A stretch of 46,159 nt of DNA from Gammaproteobacteria bacterium RIFCSPLOWO2_12_47_11 (GTDB taxonomy: Bacteria; Pseudomonadota; Gammaproteobacteria; Eutrophobiales; Eutrophobiaceae). The notes beneath the pieces are model-generated. The model saw only the letters and a list, made by a program, of their open reading frames with translations, made no database searches and had not been told where the DNA came from. A program made the position numbers and the translations under genes. Below are positions 1-8,972 of this stretch, in pieces (within the stretch, counting starts at the first letter, position 1; each line of letters begins with the position of its first letter). The DNA is taken from positions 1 to 46,159 of the forward strand of contig MGYU01000084.1 of assembly GCA_001801885.1 (NCBI GenBank), given 5' to 3'.

Positions 1-2715
1 GGTTACATCAAGAAGATCTGCATCACTATCCGGCTCAAAGTTCCTGGTCTTTGTCACATCAAGCAAATCATCGCCGGACTGCTCTTTTGTACCGGTTTCA
101 ATCTTCGGGGATTCATCTCCATTATCAAAACTGATGCCTGAAGTGACATCAAGAAGATCGACCTTTCCGGTTTTTTCATCATCAGTGACATTAAATGACG
201 TATCCAGAACATCGGGTGCAGCTTCATGCTTCTTTTCGTCTTGCTCCAGGTCAAACGAGAAATCCAGTGCGTTGTCATCGGCTACTGCAATCTCACTTTC
301 TGCCTGCGATACATCCTGTGAGATGTCCAGCGCGTCCGCAGCGGGTTCTTCCGGCTTTTTGTCTTCTTCCAGGTCAAATGAGAAATCGAGCGAGTTATCA
401 TCTGCGGACTTGGATTCTGCCGGGGCTACGCCATCCCCGGCACTTTCAATATCTGCCGCTTCAGTCACATCAAGTACTTCTTCTTCGTCCATATCGATTG
501 CAGCAGTTACATCCAGTATGTCTCCATCTTCACTTTCATCCGCTGCAACCATATCCGGAACTTCTTCAGCACCGGAGGTCATATCCAGATCGAAATCCAG
601 ACCTGAGTCGGGGGCACTTTCATCACCGGTAATATTGACTATGCCTCCGCCACTGGTCACTGTAGCCTTGTCTTCTTCATCACCTGCTGATGCCGCAAAT
701 AATGCGCGGTTTGGAGAAATTTCCTGCCACATGGCTACCGCCATACTCCAGTAGTCCCCCTTCCCATGAACCTTGTCGTGCAGAACACGTGCAGCCTGCT
801 CATATCCCTTTTTGTTATTGGCTGCATAATATACTTCGAGTAACTTGGTATGATTTTCAAGATTATCAGGATCTTTTGCGATGACTTTCCTGACCAGTTC
901 TTCGGCCTGATCATATTGCTCATAAGCCAGGAAATAATTGACCTCAGTAATTGGATCTTCTTCCTCTTCAGGTGCTGGGGCTGAGGCTGGGGCTGGGACT
1001 GGCGTCTTTTTTTCTACCGGCGGTGATACAATCTGCGTAGCATCCTGTTTTTCAAATTCCAGCTCACTTGTTTCATCTTCTGAACCGGGGAGTATGGTAA
1101 TGGCCTCGGAATCAACCAGCGCCGTGCCGAGATCGGTTGCATCTTCCGCATGGAAATCCTTTGGCTGATCTGCAAGATTATCGAAATCAGGGAAAGCACT
1201 TTGCGGGATCTCTATTGCAGTCTCACTCTGACGGCGTTTGACAACAACCATACCCAGGATAACCAGTAGCAATCCTCCCAGAACCGCACCCACATAGGTG
1301 AGATTGCTCCTGATAATGTCGATAATTCCCGCCAGGGCATGAGGGATAAATGAAGTGGCAGCGGTATCTACCGCAGTTTCAACGGCCTCTCCAGCAACAG
1401 CTGTCTCCTCTTCCTGCTCTTCCACAGGTGCTTCTTCAACTTCTGCTACTTGCACAGGTTCTTCCGGTTCTGGTGCCTTTGCCACTGCTGCTTGTTCCTC
1501 TGCAGCAGCAGCTTTCGCTGCTTCTTCAGCCGCTATCTGTTGTTGCAGGGCCGCCAGTTCACTTTCCTTGAGTACAATCAGACGCTTCAGGTCATCAATG
1601 ATGGCCTCTGTTTCGGAAAGTTTGTCCTTGAGTTCGGCGTTTTCCAGTGTCAGCGCTTCAAGCGATTCACTCACCAGCGCCAGATCGTTTGCGAGTTGTT
1701 CACTACTGGGCTCAGTCACTCCTGCTATACCTTCACCTGCTTCAGCCGGAGCGACCAGGCGCAGTTCCGGTTCTCCTTCCGGAGGAACAGCAACCGGGGC
1801 AATTTCAGGAGTGACCGTGGTTTCCGGAATTGCAGGCTCCTCGCTGATCACCGTTTCTGGTCTGGGTGTGACAGCTGTTGCCAGGGCTCCACGTGCCTCT
1901 TCCCATAATCTGTTTTGCTGTTGGGCTTGTGCAAATGCCTCATCCCTTGTGAGTGAACGTAGCTCGGATGAGTCCGGTAAATTCAGGATATGTCCACGTT
2001 TTAGTCCATTGATATTGCCATTAATAAAGGCCTCGGGGTTTGCCCGCAGCAGGGCAAACATCATCTGCTGCACACTCACAGAGCTGTCCGGACGCATTGC
2101 GCTGGCAATAGACCAAAGGGTATCTCCGGTCACAGTGGGGCCATAATCCCCACCACCGTAGGCGATGGGCCTGGATACTGTCGGCGCGGCAGACGGAACA
2201 CTTCTGCCTGGTTTATATTCAGGTGCATAAACTACCTGATTGTCTTCAATATCCCTGACAATAGCGCCGGTTGTGCTTTCTACCGGAGCAGACGGTGCCA
2301 GTCTTTTCTGTTTTTCGGGGCTGGCATAGATAGGTGGATCCAGTAACACGGTATATTCACGGTACAGGCGGCCGTTAGACCAACTCACTTCCAGCAGGAA
2401 ATTCAGGAAGGGTTCACGAATGGGCTCATTACTGTAGATACGGATAACATCAGCGCCTGATTCCGTCTCTTTTACAACAAAATTCAGAACTCTGAGGATA
2501 TTTAATCTGGGGATACCGGCACGACTGAATGCAGCCTCATCAGCCAGTCTTACATTCAGGCTGTCAAGTTCTTCTATTGTGGGTGAAAGCAGTTCAATCC
2601 GGGCATCAAAGGGTTCATTAAGGGCAGAGTCAAGATCCAGCTTACCCAGACCCAAAGCGTGTACCAGCGCAGGTGCAAATGTAATCAGTAAAAATAACTG
2701 CAGTCTCAATCTCAT
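1..2715 (-). CDS. fimV: FimV/HubP-type polar hub protein (3' end cut by window edge)
   Basis: The frame stays open from an ATG at 2715 to the window edge (905 codons), so the C-terminus is missing; the ORF track omits it. In order it shows a signal peptide, the FimV N-terminal domain (motif EPFLNFLLEV), a LysM-like segment near residue 190 (GDTLWSIA), a coiled coil near residues 340-400, an Ala/Glu/Pro-rich stretch, one membrane helix near residues 470-490 ending in KRR, a TPR-like segment (YFLAYEQYDQAEELV), and an acidic cytoplasmic tail with repeated DLLDVT-like motifs and two near-identical FSFDLE blocks. The family binds peptidoglycan through LysM and acts as a polar landmark for type IV pili, flagella or chemotaxis proteins. 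A position beside asd is common in Gammaproteobacteria. The family is certain; the exact partners are not visible. Confidence 0.93.
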   Translation of the reverse strand, partial: MRLRLQLFLLITFAPALVHALGLGKLDLDSALNEPFDARIELLSPTIEELDSLNVRLADEAAFSRAGIPRLNILRVLNFVVKETESGADVIRIYSNEPIREPFLNFLLEVSWSNGRLYREYTVLLDPPIYASPEKQKRLAPSAPVESTTGAIVRDIEDNQVVYAPEYKPGRSVPSAAPTVSRPIAYGGGDYGPTVTGDTLWSIASAMRPDSSVSVQQMMFALLRANPEAFINGNINGLKRGHILNLPDSSELRSLTRDEAFAQAQQQNRLWEEARGALATAVTPRPETVISEEPAIPETTVTPEIAPVAVPPEGEPELRLVAPAEAGEGIAGVTEPSSEQLANDLALVSESLEALTLENAELKDKLSETEAIIDDLKRLIVLKESELAALQQQIAAEEAAKAAAAEEQAAVAKAPEPEEPVQVAEVEEAPVEEQEEETAVAGEAVETAVDTAATSFIPHALAGIIDIIRSNLTYVGAVLGGLLLVILGMVVVKRRQSETAIEIPQSAFPDFDNLADQPKDFHAEDATDLGTALVDSEAITILPGSEDETSELEFEKQDATQIVSPPVEKKTPVPAPASAPAPEEEEDPITEVNYFLAYEQYDQAEELVRKVIAKDPDNLENHTKLLEVYYAANNKKGYEQAARVLHDKVHGKGDYWSMAVAMWQEISPNRALFAASAGDEEDKATVTSGGGIVNITGDESAPDSGLDFDLDMTSGAEEVPDMVAADESEDGDILDVTAAIDMDEEEVLDVTEAADIESAGDGVAPAESKSADDNSLDFSFDLEEDKKPEEPAADALDISQDVSQAESEIAVADDNALDFSFDLEQDEKKHEAAPDVLDTSFNVTDDEKTGKVDLLDVTSGISFDNGDESPKIETGTKEQSGDDLLDVTKTRNFEPDSDADLLDVT

Positions 2716-2745
2716 TCCTTAAATCCCCGGCCGAAACGTCTACTC

Positions 2746-3132
2746 TTATAACTGCGGATTAATTAACAAAGAATATTCACGCTTTATGTGGCCTGTAGCC
2801 CATTTCAGTTCCAGTAAAAAATTCAGAACAGGTTCACGGACTGAATCCTTGCTGGTTAACTTCAGATAGCTTTTACCGTCTTCTACACGCACAAGTTCGA
2901 TCTTTAACTCTGGCCAGTGATACATACCAGCAGTCTGTCCGGACAATCTGGATACGGAAACATTCAAACTATTCAACTCCTCAAGCGTGGCAGAGAGGAT
3001 ATCGACTGTTGCATCAAGTGATTGATTTAACGACGAATTAAGCTTTATTTCTGAAACACCCAAGGCATAGGCTGCCGGGTGGACAGCAAATAAAAGCATC
3101 CCAAAAATTATAATCAACAGTTTTTTATTCAT
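2746..3132 (-). CDS. Free-standing FimV N-terminal-domain protein
   Basis: This 128-residue protein has a signal peptide (LLIIIFGMLLFAVHPAAYA) and then aligns by eye with the first about 125 residues of the neighbouring FimV: ALGVSEIKLNSSLNQ against ALGLGKLDLDSALNE, and REPVLNFLLELKW against REPFLNFLLEVSW. It stops just where FimV continues to its LysM region. It lies 30 bp upstream of fimV on the same strand and is probably co-transcribed with it. It looks like a partial duplication kept as a periplasmic protein. It may compete with or assist FimV, but nothing in the sequence settles that. Confidence 0.8.
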   Translation of the reverse strand: MNKKLLIIIFGMLLFAVHPAAYALGVSEIKLNSSLNQSLDATVDILSATLEELNSLNVSVSRLSGQTAGMYHWPELKIELVRVEDGKSYLKLTSKDSVREPVLNFLLELKWATGHIKREYSLLINPQL

Positions 3133-3318
3133 GTTGCATCCGTAAAACTTTAATTTTCAATTAGTTAGAAATTGCACCACTATAAACATTGCTTCAGGTA
3201 TATCCCGACTCAATTGATGGCCATGCATTAAAGTTCGGCCAGTTTTGGGCCAAACCACACCATTCGGGTTATATTAAAAACCTGCGAATGTTCTTTACAA
3301 TATCTCTTTAACTATAGT

Positions 3319-4341
3319 TTATAAGTAGTCTTTTACCAAAATTTCAGCGATTTGAACACTATTTAATGCGGCCCCTTTACGGACATTATCGGACACCACC
3401 CACAGGTTAAGGCCCCTGGGATGAGAGATATCTTCACGGATCCGGCCAACAAAGACCGGATCCTGTCCCGCGGCCTCGGTCACTGCTGTCGGATATCCAC
3501 CATTGTCACGCTCGTCAACTACAGTCACCCCGCTGGCCTTTTCAAGCAATTTTCTGGCCTGATCAGCGCCCAGTTTGTCCCTGGTTTCGATGTGCACGGC
3601 CTCCGAATGGCCATAGAACACCGGAACCCTCACCGCCGTAGGGTTGACCAGAATAGTATCGTCTTCAAGGATCTTGCGTGTCTCCCACACCATTTTCATC
3701 TCTTCCTTGGTATAACCATTATCCTGAAAAGCATCAATGTGGGGCAAAACATTAAAGGCGATCTGTTTAGGATAAACCTTTATCTCAACCGGTTTGCCAT
3801 TCAGCAGTGCCTCTGTCTGCCGGGCCAGTTCGTCGATGGCCTTCATACCGGTGCCGGACACGGCCTGATAAGTACAAACATTAATACGCTCTATGCCCAC
3901 CGCATCGTAAATCGGTTTTAATGCCACAACCAACTGCATGGTGGAACAGTTCGGATTGGCGATAATGCCTCTGTTTTTGTATTGCGCGATTGCATGTGGA
4001 TTGACCTCGGACACGACCAGCGGGATATCAGCGTCATAACGGAAACGTGAAGTATTGTCGACCACAATACAACCGGCCGCTGCAGCACGCGGGGCATGAA
4101 TATCAGACACCGAGGCGCCGGCCGAAAACAGGCCAATATGGACATCCTTGAAATCAAAGGATTCAAGTTCTTCGACAACGATCTCCTTGTTACCAAATTG
4201 TACGGTCTTGCCCACAGACCGGCTGCTGGCCAGGGCATAGATTTTGTCTACAGGAAATTCCCGTTGCGCCAGTATGGATAACATGGTTTTACCCACGGCA
4301 CCGGTGGCGCCGGCCACTGCTACATTGAATTTTTTACTCAT
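3319..4341 (-). CDS. asd: Aspartate-semialdehyde dehydrogenase
   Basis: The enzyme reduces aspartyl phosphate to aspartate semialdehyde with NADPH, the branch point to lysine/diaminopimelate, threonine and methionine. The NADP-binding motif GATGAVG lies at residues 11-17 and the catalytic cysteine is in NPNCSTMQL (Cys132). Length (340 aa) is normal for the family. A strong GAGGAG ribosome binding site precedes the ATG, fixing the start. It lies downstream of leuB on the same strand, separated by a 97-bp gap of heptamer repeats, and upstream of the FimV genes. The diaminopimelate genes dapC and dapD lie a few kilobases away. Confidence 0.96.
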   Translation of the reverse strand: MSKKFNVAVAGATGAVGKTMLSILAQREFPVDKIYALASSRSVGKTVQFGNKEIVVEELESFDFKDVHIGLFSAGASVSDIHAPRAAAAGCIVVDNTSRFRYDADIPLVVSEVNPHAIAQYKNRGIIANPNCSTMQLVVALKPIYDAVGIERINVCTYQAVSGTGMKAIDELARQTEALLNGKPVEIKVYPKQIAFNVLPHIDAFQDNGYTKEEMKMVWETRKILEDDTILVNPTAVRVPVFYGHSEAVHIETRDKLGADQARKLLEKASGVTVVDERDNGGYPTAVTEAAGQDPVFVGRIREDISHPRGLNLWVVSDNVRKGAALNSVQIAEILVKDYL

Positions 4342-4380
4342 TAACTCCTCACCACTCTGTTAAATAATTCCAAATAAATG

Positions 4381-4444
4381 TGATTGGTGAATAGTGATAG
4401 TTTGGTTTTACTAATCACCAATCACCAGTCACCAGTCACTAATC
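4381..4444. repeat. Inverted heptamer repeat between leuB and asd
   Basis: The left arm (TGATTGGTGAATAGTGAT) is answered by a right arm made of 7-bp words (AATCACC AATCACC AGTCACC AGTCACT), so the transcript could fold into an imperfect hairpin. The right arm runs into the TAG stop codon of leuB. The same construction recurs at three other minus-strand junctions in this window. Confidence 0.75.
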
Positions 4445-5515
4445 GAGTGCAGATAGAACCGCATCACCCATCCCGGAGGTCGAGACACTGCGCATCCCTG
4501 GTGTAGCGATATCTGCTGTTCTTACGCCGTCTGCCAATACCCGTTTCACCGCAGTTTCAATACGTGCCGCTTGTTCCGGCTGATCGAGCGAATAACGCAA
4601 CATCATCGCTGCAGACAAAATAGTAGCAAGCGGGTTGGCCTTGTTCTGTCCGGTAATATCCGGGGCAGAACCATGTATGGGTTCATAGATCCCCTGGCCA
4701 GTCTCATTGATCGAGGCAGAAGGTAACATGCCTATTGAACCGGTCAGCATGGAGGCCAGATCAGACAGAATATCGCCAAACATGTTCGTGGTAACAATGA
4801 CATCAAACTGCTTCGGCTGCCGCACCAGTTGCATCGCGGCGTTATCTACGTACATGTGCTGAAGTGAGACATTCGGGTAATCTGCAGCCACTTTTGTCAC
4901 TACTTCCCGCCAGAGTTCCGTCGCTTCAAGCACGTTCGCTTTGTCGACAGAACACACCTTGCGGTCGCGTTTTTGAGCAATAGTAAATGCTACACGTGCA
5001 ATCCGTTCAATCTCGGATTCAGAGTAGACCAGTGTGTTAAATCCTTCTCTCTGACCATCTTCCCTTACTCTGATCCCGCGTGGTTGACCAAAATAAATAC
5101 CCCCAATCAGTTCACGTACGATCATAATGTCCAGATTGGAGACAATCTCCGGTTTTAATGTCGAAGCATCTGCCAGTTCCTGGTAAAGCAATGCAGGCCG
5201 GAGATTCGCATACAAACCCAAAGCGGAGCGGATTGCAAGTAAGCCACGTTCAGGCCTGAGGGCCCGTTCAATGTTTTCCCATTTCGGGCCACCGACTGCG
5301 CCGAGTAGTATTGCATCACTGACTTTTGCTTTTTCCAAAGTTTCAGCAGGCAAAGGCGAACCCGCAGCATCCACAGCACTGCCACCAATCAGACCATGTT
5401 CGATTTCGATCTCGAGATCATGTCTTTGAGATAACGCATTCAGTATCTTTTCAGCTTCGGTAACGATCTCGGGACCGATACCATCACCGGGCAGTATCAG
5501 AATTTTCTTTTTCAC
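4439..5515 (-). CDS. leuB: 3-Isopropylmalate dehydrogenase
   Basis: LeuB oxidises and decarboxylates 3-isopropylmalate with NAD in leucine synthesis. The 358-residue protein begins with the family signature [15 protein letters not shown] and carries the substrate- and metal-binding segments YVDNAAMQL and [16 protein letters not shown], followed by the NAD-binding GSAPDI region. The start is GTG, preceded by a GGAAA ribosome binding site. leuC and leuD, the usual upstream partners, are not here. Instead the upstream 405 bp is a hairpin-rich repeat region, so leuB is either transcribed from within that region or has been separated from its operon. Confidence 0.96.
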   Translation of the reverse strand: MKKKILILPGDGIGPEIVTEAEKILNALSQRHDLEIEIEHGLIGGSAVDAAGSPLPAETLEKAKVSDAILLGAVGGPKWENIERALRPERGLLAIRSALGLYANLRPALLYQELADASTLKPEIVSNLDIMIVRELIGGIYFGQPRGIRVREDGQREGFNTLVYSESEIERIARVAFTIAQKRDRKVCSVDKANVLEATELWREVVTKVAADYPNVSLQHMYVDNAAMQLVRQPKQFDVIVTTNMFGDILSDLASMLTGSIGMLPSASINETGQGIYEPIHGSAPDITGQNKANPLATILSAAMMLRYSLDQPEQAARIETAVKRVLADGVRTADIATPGMRSVSTSGMGDAVLSALD

Positions 5516-5920
5516 CGGGTATTTCCACTTTCAGAAAAACAATTAATCAATCGCCGCTCGACAACTTGTTCCTGACGTTGTCTCGGTCTCTAGTTCCAGA
5601 CTCGACTCTACCGATTCCTTCCATGGAATCGTACCACCTACTTCCCTGTAGGCGTCTCGCGCAGTCGCTATCAGCATCGTGCTTCACGCGACACTAATAC
5701 ATCCCTGTATGTCGTCTTGCGCCTGCGGCCACGACCGCAACGGAGGCGGAAATATCGAAATAGACACAACTTTCGACCAGTACTTCCTGTACATCGCCGC
5801 TCGAAAACCTGTTCCTGACGTTTTCTACCGCCTACATCCATGTAGGCGTCCTGTGCATCCATGCGCCCGCGGCATACCGTACTTCCTGTACATAAAAAGG
5901 TTGCACAGCATACCTCAACT
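5516..5920. repeat. Array of small TCC-loop hairpins, 405-bp non-coding gap
   Basis: No gene is visible here; the ORFs in the track are shadows. At least seven short palindromes share a loop of the TTCC/ATCC type: GATTCC-ttccat-GGAATC (5613-5630), CCTAC-ttccct-GTAGG (5637-5652), ATACA-tccc-TGTAT (5697-5710), GTAC-ttcct-GTAC (5780-5792 and 5879-5891), CCTACA-tcca-TGTAGG (5831-5846) and GCAT-cc-ATGC (5854-5863). Stems differ in sequence while the loop is conserved, which points to a structured repeat family. Each unit could form a small RNA hairpin, and the whole may act as a terminator or processing region between leuB and the EamA gene. Confidence 0.75.
5550..5826. repeat. 34-bp direct repeat pair inside the hairpin array
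   Basis: The copy at 5550-5583 (ATCGCCGCTCGACAACTTGT...) and the copy at 5793-5826 (ATCGCCGCTCGAAAACCTGT...) differ at 3 of 34 positions and lie 243 bp apart. They suggest that a unit of about 240 bp duplicated within the array, or that both are conserved borders of one larger element. Confidence 0.7.
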
Positions 5921-6820
5921 TCAGGACTTCTTCGAGGAAACAACCGGCTGCAAGGTTTCCATCGCCGTTATCCATGCTGCCAGCACCACCAGCAACCCAC
6001 CTGCCCATTCCTTGAGTGTCACAATTTCGTTCGTCAATAAGGCCGCTGATACGGCACCGACCACAATTTCAAACAAAAATATAACCGCTGATCGATGCAC
6101 CGGGAGATGCGTTACACCATATTGGGCAGTGTAAGTCATGGCAAGCATGCCGATACATCCGACACCCATGGCAAAACCCAGTGTCGCAGAGGTCAACACG
6201 GGAGGAGGCGGTTGCATGACAAGAATTCCGATAGCCGCCAGGAACAGTACGCCCAGGCAGGCCGGACCCATTTTCAGCACGATCGGTATATCGCCGGTCT
6301 TGCGGACCATGACATTCATAAAGGCAAAGGCAAAACCGGCAGTAATAGCCAGGATATCAGCTGCATTGGTCGGAAGCAGAATGCCGGTGTCAGGCTGCCA
6401 CAGCATAATAACGGCCCCACACATCGCCATCATAATCGAGAGCCATGCCAGGATTGATAAGTGTTCTTTTAACAGGAGTTTACCCAGCAGCACGGTCCAG
6501 ATGGGTGAGAGATAAAACAGCAAGAGCACCCGGACGACATTGCCCTCAAGCAGGGCCAGTATAAACCCGAGATTCGCCCAGCCGGCCGTAATACCAATCA
6601 GGAGCAGGGCCAGCGGTCGCTGCATGATTCCGGAACGGTTTATCCAGAGCACTGGTAACAGGGGTATTAACGTTGCAGTGTATATCAACACAGAGGCCCA
6701 GAGACCCGATACGCCCATCTCTTCCATGAGCCGCAAGGGATACCAGAGCAGGCCCCATAAGGTAGCTGCAATCAGACAACTGATAACTGGAAAAAACGCA
6801 TGCGGTTTTTTGGTTGGCAT
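5921..6820 (-). CDS. EamA-family (DMT superfamily) membrane transporter
   Basis: This 299-residue, strongly hydrophobic protein has about ten predicted membrane helices arranged as two EamA repeats, the size and layout of drug/metabolite exporters of the RhaT/YdcZ type. The first helix region reads SCLIAATLWGLLWYPLR, and the Pro/Gly-rich turns typical of the family are present. The substrate cannot be read from sequence. It is divergent from dapC, with 48 bp between starts. An amino acid or related metabolite is a reasonable guess from the neighbour only. Confidence 0.85.
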   Translation of the reverse strand: MPTKKPHAFFPVISCLIAATLWGLLWYPLRLMEEMGVSGLWASVLIYTATLIPLLPVLWINRSGIMQRPLALLLIGITAGWANLGFILALLEGNVVRVLLLFYLSPIWTVLLGKLLLKEHLSILAWLSIMMAMCGAVIMLWQPDTGILLPTNAADILAITAGFAFAFMNVMVRKTGDIPIVLKMGPACLGVLFLAAIGILVMQPPPPVLTSATLGFAMGVGCIGMLAMTYTAQYGVTHLPVHRSAVIFLFEIVVGAVSAALLTNEIVTLKEWAGGLLVVLAAWITAMETLQPVVSSKKS

Positions 6821-6868
6821 AAGCAGATGGCCTATACTAGCGGTTTCACTGAAAAAATAATTAAAAAG

Positions 6869-8080
6869 ATGAATCCCGGTCTTGCCTCTTTACAACCATA
6901 CCCGTTTGAAAAGCTGGCCCGGCTCAAACAGGGTTTATCACCTCCGGCAAATAAATCAGCCATAGACCTATCCATCGGTGAACCCAAACACAAAACGCCG
7001 GATTTCATACTGGATGAAATCAAGGCGCATTTGCCATCAACGGCTGCATACCCGAAAACCCGTGGCCAGGAAAAATTGCGGGAGGCCATAACCAGGTGGT
7101 TGTGTAAACGCTTCAGACTGACTGAAAACAGCATACATCCGGACAAACATATTCTACCGGTGAATGGCACCCGCGAGGCCTTGTTCGCCTTTGCCCAATG
7201 TATTGTTGATCATAGAAAATCCAGGCCGGTTGTGATTTCACCCAATCCGTTTTATCAGATCTATGAAGGCGCTGCCCTCCTCGCCGGGGCACATCCTGTT
7301 TTTGTAAATTGTACTGCTGAAAATAATTTCATCCCGGATTTTTCCTCTGTCACAGCGGATACCTGGAACGATTGTCAGTTGATATATATCTGCACACCGG
7401 GTAATCCTACAGGCGCCGTGCTGGATCATGTGACACTTGCAAAACTGATGGATCTTGCGGACAAATATGATTTTATCATCGCCTCGGATGAATGTTATTC
7501 CGAGATATACCTTGATGAAGACCATCCTCCAATCGGATTGCTTCAGGCTGCTGCTGAAGCAGGCCGCGATGATTACCGCCGTTGTATCGTATTTCACAGC
7601 CTGTCCAAACGTTCCAATGTCCCCGGATTGCGTTCCGGTTTTGTTGCCGGTGATCAGGAGTTGATTGAGTCTTTTTTCAAATACCGTACTTATCACGGTT
7701 GCGTGATGCCGGGTTTTACACAAGCGGCGAGCATTGCCGCCTGGCAGGATGAAATCCACGTCATCCAGAACAGAAAATTATACCGTGAGAAATTTGCTGC
7801 AGTGCTTGAGATTCTTGCCCCGGTGATGAACGTATATCGCCCCGAAGCCGGGTTTTATCTGTGGCCTGAGGTCCCAATCTCTGATCAGACGTTTACACAA
7901 CAACTGTTTTCCAAGCAAAATATCACCGTACTGCCGGGCAGTTTTCTCTCACGCACGGCCAATGGTATAAACCCGGGGAATAACAGACTGCGGATTGCCC
8001 TGGTAGCCTCCCCGGAGGAATGTGTTGAGGCAGCTGTCAGGATTCGTGATCAAATACATACTCTATCAACAGGAAATTAA
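6869..8080 (+). CDS. dapC: Succinyldiaminopimelate transaminase (class I/II aminotransferase)
   Basis: This PLP enzyme forms N-succinyl-LL-diaminopimelate from the 6-oxo precursor in lysine and peptidoglycan synthesis. The track starts at 6800, but the family begins [16 protein letters not shown], which matches the ATG at 6869; the first 23 track residues overlap the divergent promoter region and are probably not translated. The resulting 403-residue protein has the CTPGNPTGA motif and the PLP lysine in [14 protein letters not shown] (about Lys247). The dapD start follows 2 bp after the stop, so both are in one operon and catalyse neighbouring steps. The DapC assignment rests on this N-terminus and on dapD. 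Confidence 0.92.
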   Translation: MNPGLASLQPYPFEKLARLKQGLSPPANKSAIDLSIGEPKHKTPDFILDEIKAHLPSTAAYPKTRGQEKLREAITRWLCKRFRLTENSIHPDKHILPVNGTREALFAFAQCIVDHRKSRPVVISPNPFYQIYEGAALLAGAHPVFVNCTAENNFIPDFSSVTADTWNDCQLIYICTPGNPTGAVLDHVTLAKLMDLADKYDFIIASDECYSEIYLDEDHPPIGLLQAAAEAGRDDYRRCIVFHSLSKRSNVPGLRSGFVAGDQELIESFFKYRTYHGCVMPGFTQAASIAAWQDEIHVIQNRKLYREKFAAVLEILAPVMNVYRPEAGFYLWPEVPISDQTFTQQLFSKQNITVLPGSFLSRTANGINPGNNRLRIALVASPEECVEAAVRIRDQIHTLSTGN

Positions 8081-8082
8081 TA

Positions 8083-8904
8083 ATGAACAAGTTTGAAGCC
8101 ATCATTAATGAGGGATATGAAAACATCAGAAATCTGACCCTGGCGGCTGCCAGTTGGGAATTAAAAGATGCCGTACAACAGGTATTAACCGGCCTGGATC
8201 TGGGCAAGGTGCGTGTTGCGGAAAAGATTGATGGTAAATGGGTTGTGCATCAATGGTTGAAAAAGGCAGTATTGCTTTCTTTTGTACTGGAACAAAACAA
8301 GGTAATAGATGGTGGCTACACTAATTATTTCGACAAAGTGCCAAGCAAGTATTCCGGGCGCGGTAAAGTAGATTTTGAAAAATTCGGCGTCCGCGTTGTA
8401 CCACCTGCCACTGCCAGACGTGGCAGTTATATCGCACCTAATGTGGTATTGATGCCAAGTTTTGTAAATATTGGTGCGTATGTCGACTCAGGCACCATGG
8501 TGGATACCTGGGTGACTGTCGGTTCCTGCGCGCAGATCGGGAAAAATGTCCACCTTTCCGGTGGCGTGGGTATTGGTGGTGTTCTTGAGCCACTGCAGGC
8601 CAGCCCGACCATTATTGAAGATAATTGTTTTATTGGTGCCCGCTCGGAAGTTGTCGAGGGTGTGATCGTCGGTGAAGGCTCCGTGATTTCCATGGGCGTG
8701 TATATCGGCCAGAGTACACGCATCTATAACCGCGAAACCGGGGAGATCAGTTTTGGAAAAATCCCGCCCGGTTCTGTCGTTGTGTCCGGTAACCTGCCCT
8801 CCAGTGACGGTAAATACAGTCTTTACTGCGCGGTCATTGTCAAACAGGTTGACGAAAAAACCCGCAGCAAGGTCGGAATCAATGAGCTTTTGCGTGATCT
8901 CTAG
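8083..8904 (+). CDS. dapD: Tetrahydrodipicolinate N-succinyltransferase
   Basis: DapD transfers succinyl from succinyl-CoA to tetrahydrodipicolinate, the step before DapC. The 273-residue protein has the N-terminal helical domain ([20 protein letters not shown]) and a left-handed beta-helix of hexapeptide repeats ([20 protein letters not shown]), with the C-terminal [19 protein letters not shown] segment typical of the family. A ribosome binding site, AGGAAA, lies inside the end of dapC, and the 2-bp gap implies translational coupling. Confidence 0.97.
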   Translation: MNKFEAIINEGYENIRNLTLAAASWELKDAVQQVLTGLDLGKVRVAEKIDGKWVVHQWLKKAVLLSFVLEQNKVIDGGYTNYFDKVPSKYSGRGKVDFEKFGVRVVPPATARRGSYIAPNVVLMPSFVNIGAYVDSGTMVDTWVTVGSCAQIGKNVHLSGGVGIGGVLEPLQASPTIIEDNCFIGARSEVVEGVIVGEGSVISMGVYIGQSTRIYNRETGEISFGKIPPGSVVVSGNLPSSDGKYSLYCAVIVKQVDEKTRSKVGINELLRDL

Positions 8905-8972
8905 GTCTTCTGTATTCTGCTATCTGGATATAACGTGATAAAAATAAAAAACATTCTTTTAGGCAATCCCTG

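Noticed and set aside
134-2146. Plus-strand ORFs of 206 and 263 residues opposite fimV
   Set aside because: They are Ser/Ala-rich shadows of the acidic, Glu/Asp-rich fimV frame, which runs without a stop from 2715 to the window edge and has clear family motifs.
5516-5920. Possible CRISPR array
   Set aside because: The repeats are short palindromes with variable stems and irregular spacing; there are no constant repeats of 24-40 bp with regular spacers and no cas genes.
5671-6134. ORFs 5671-5943 (minus) and 5679-6134 (plus) in the hairpin array
   Set aside because: Their sequence is a readout of repeated palindromes, one runs into the EamA gene, and neither has a family resemblance or ribosome binding site.
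6800-6868. Extended dapC start
   Set aside because: The first 23 codons overlap the divergent EamA gene and promoter region, and the family begins at MNPGL.
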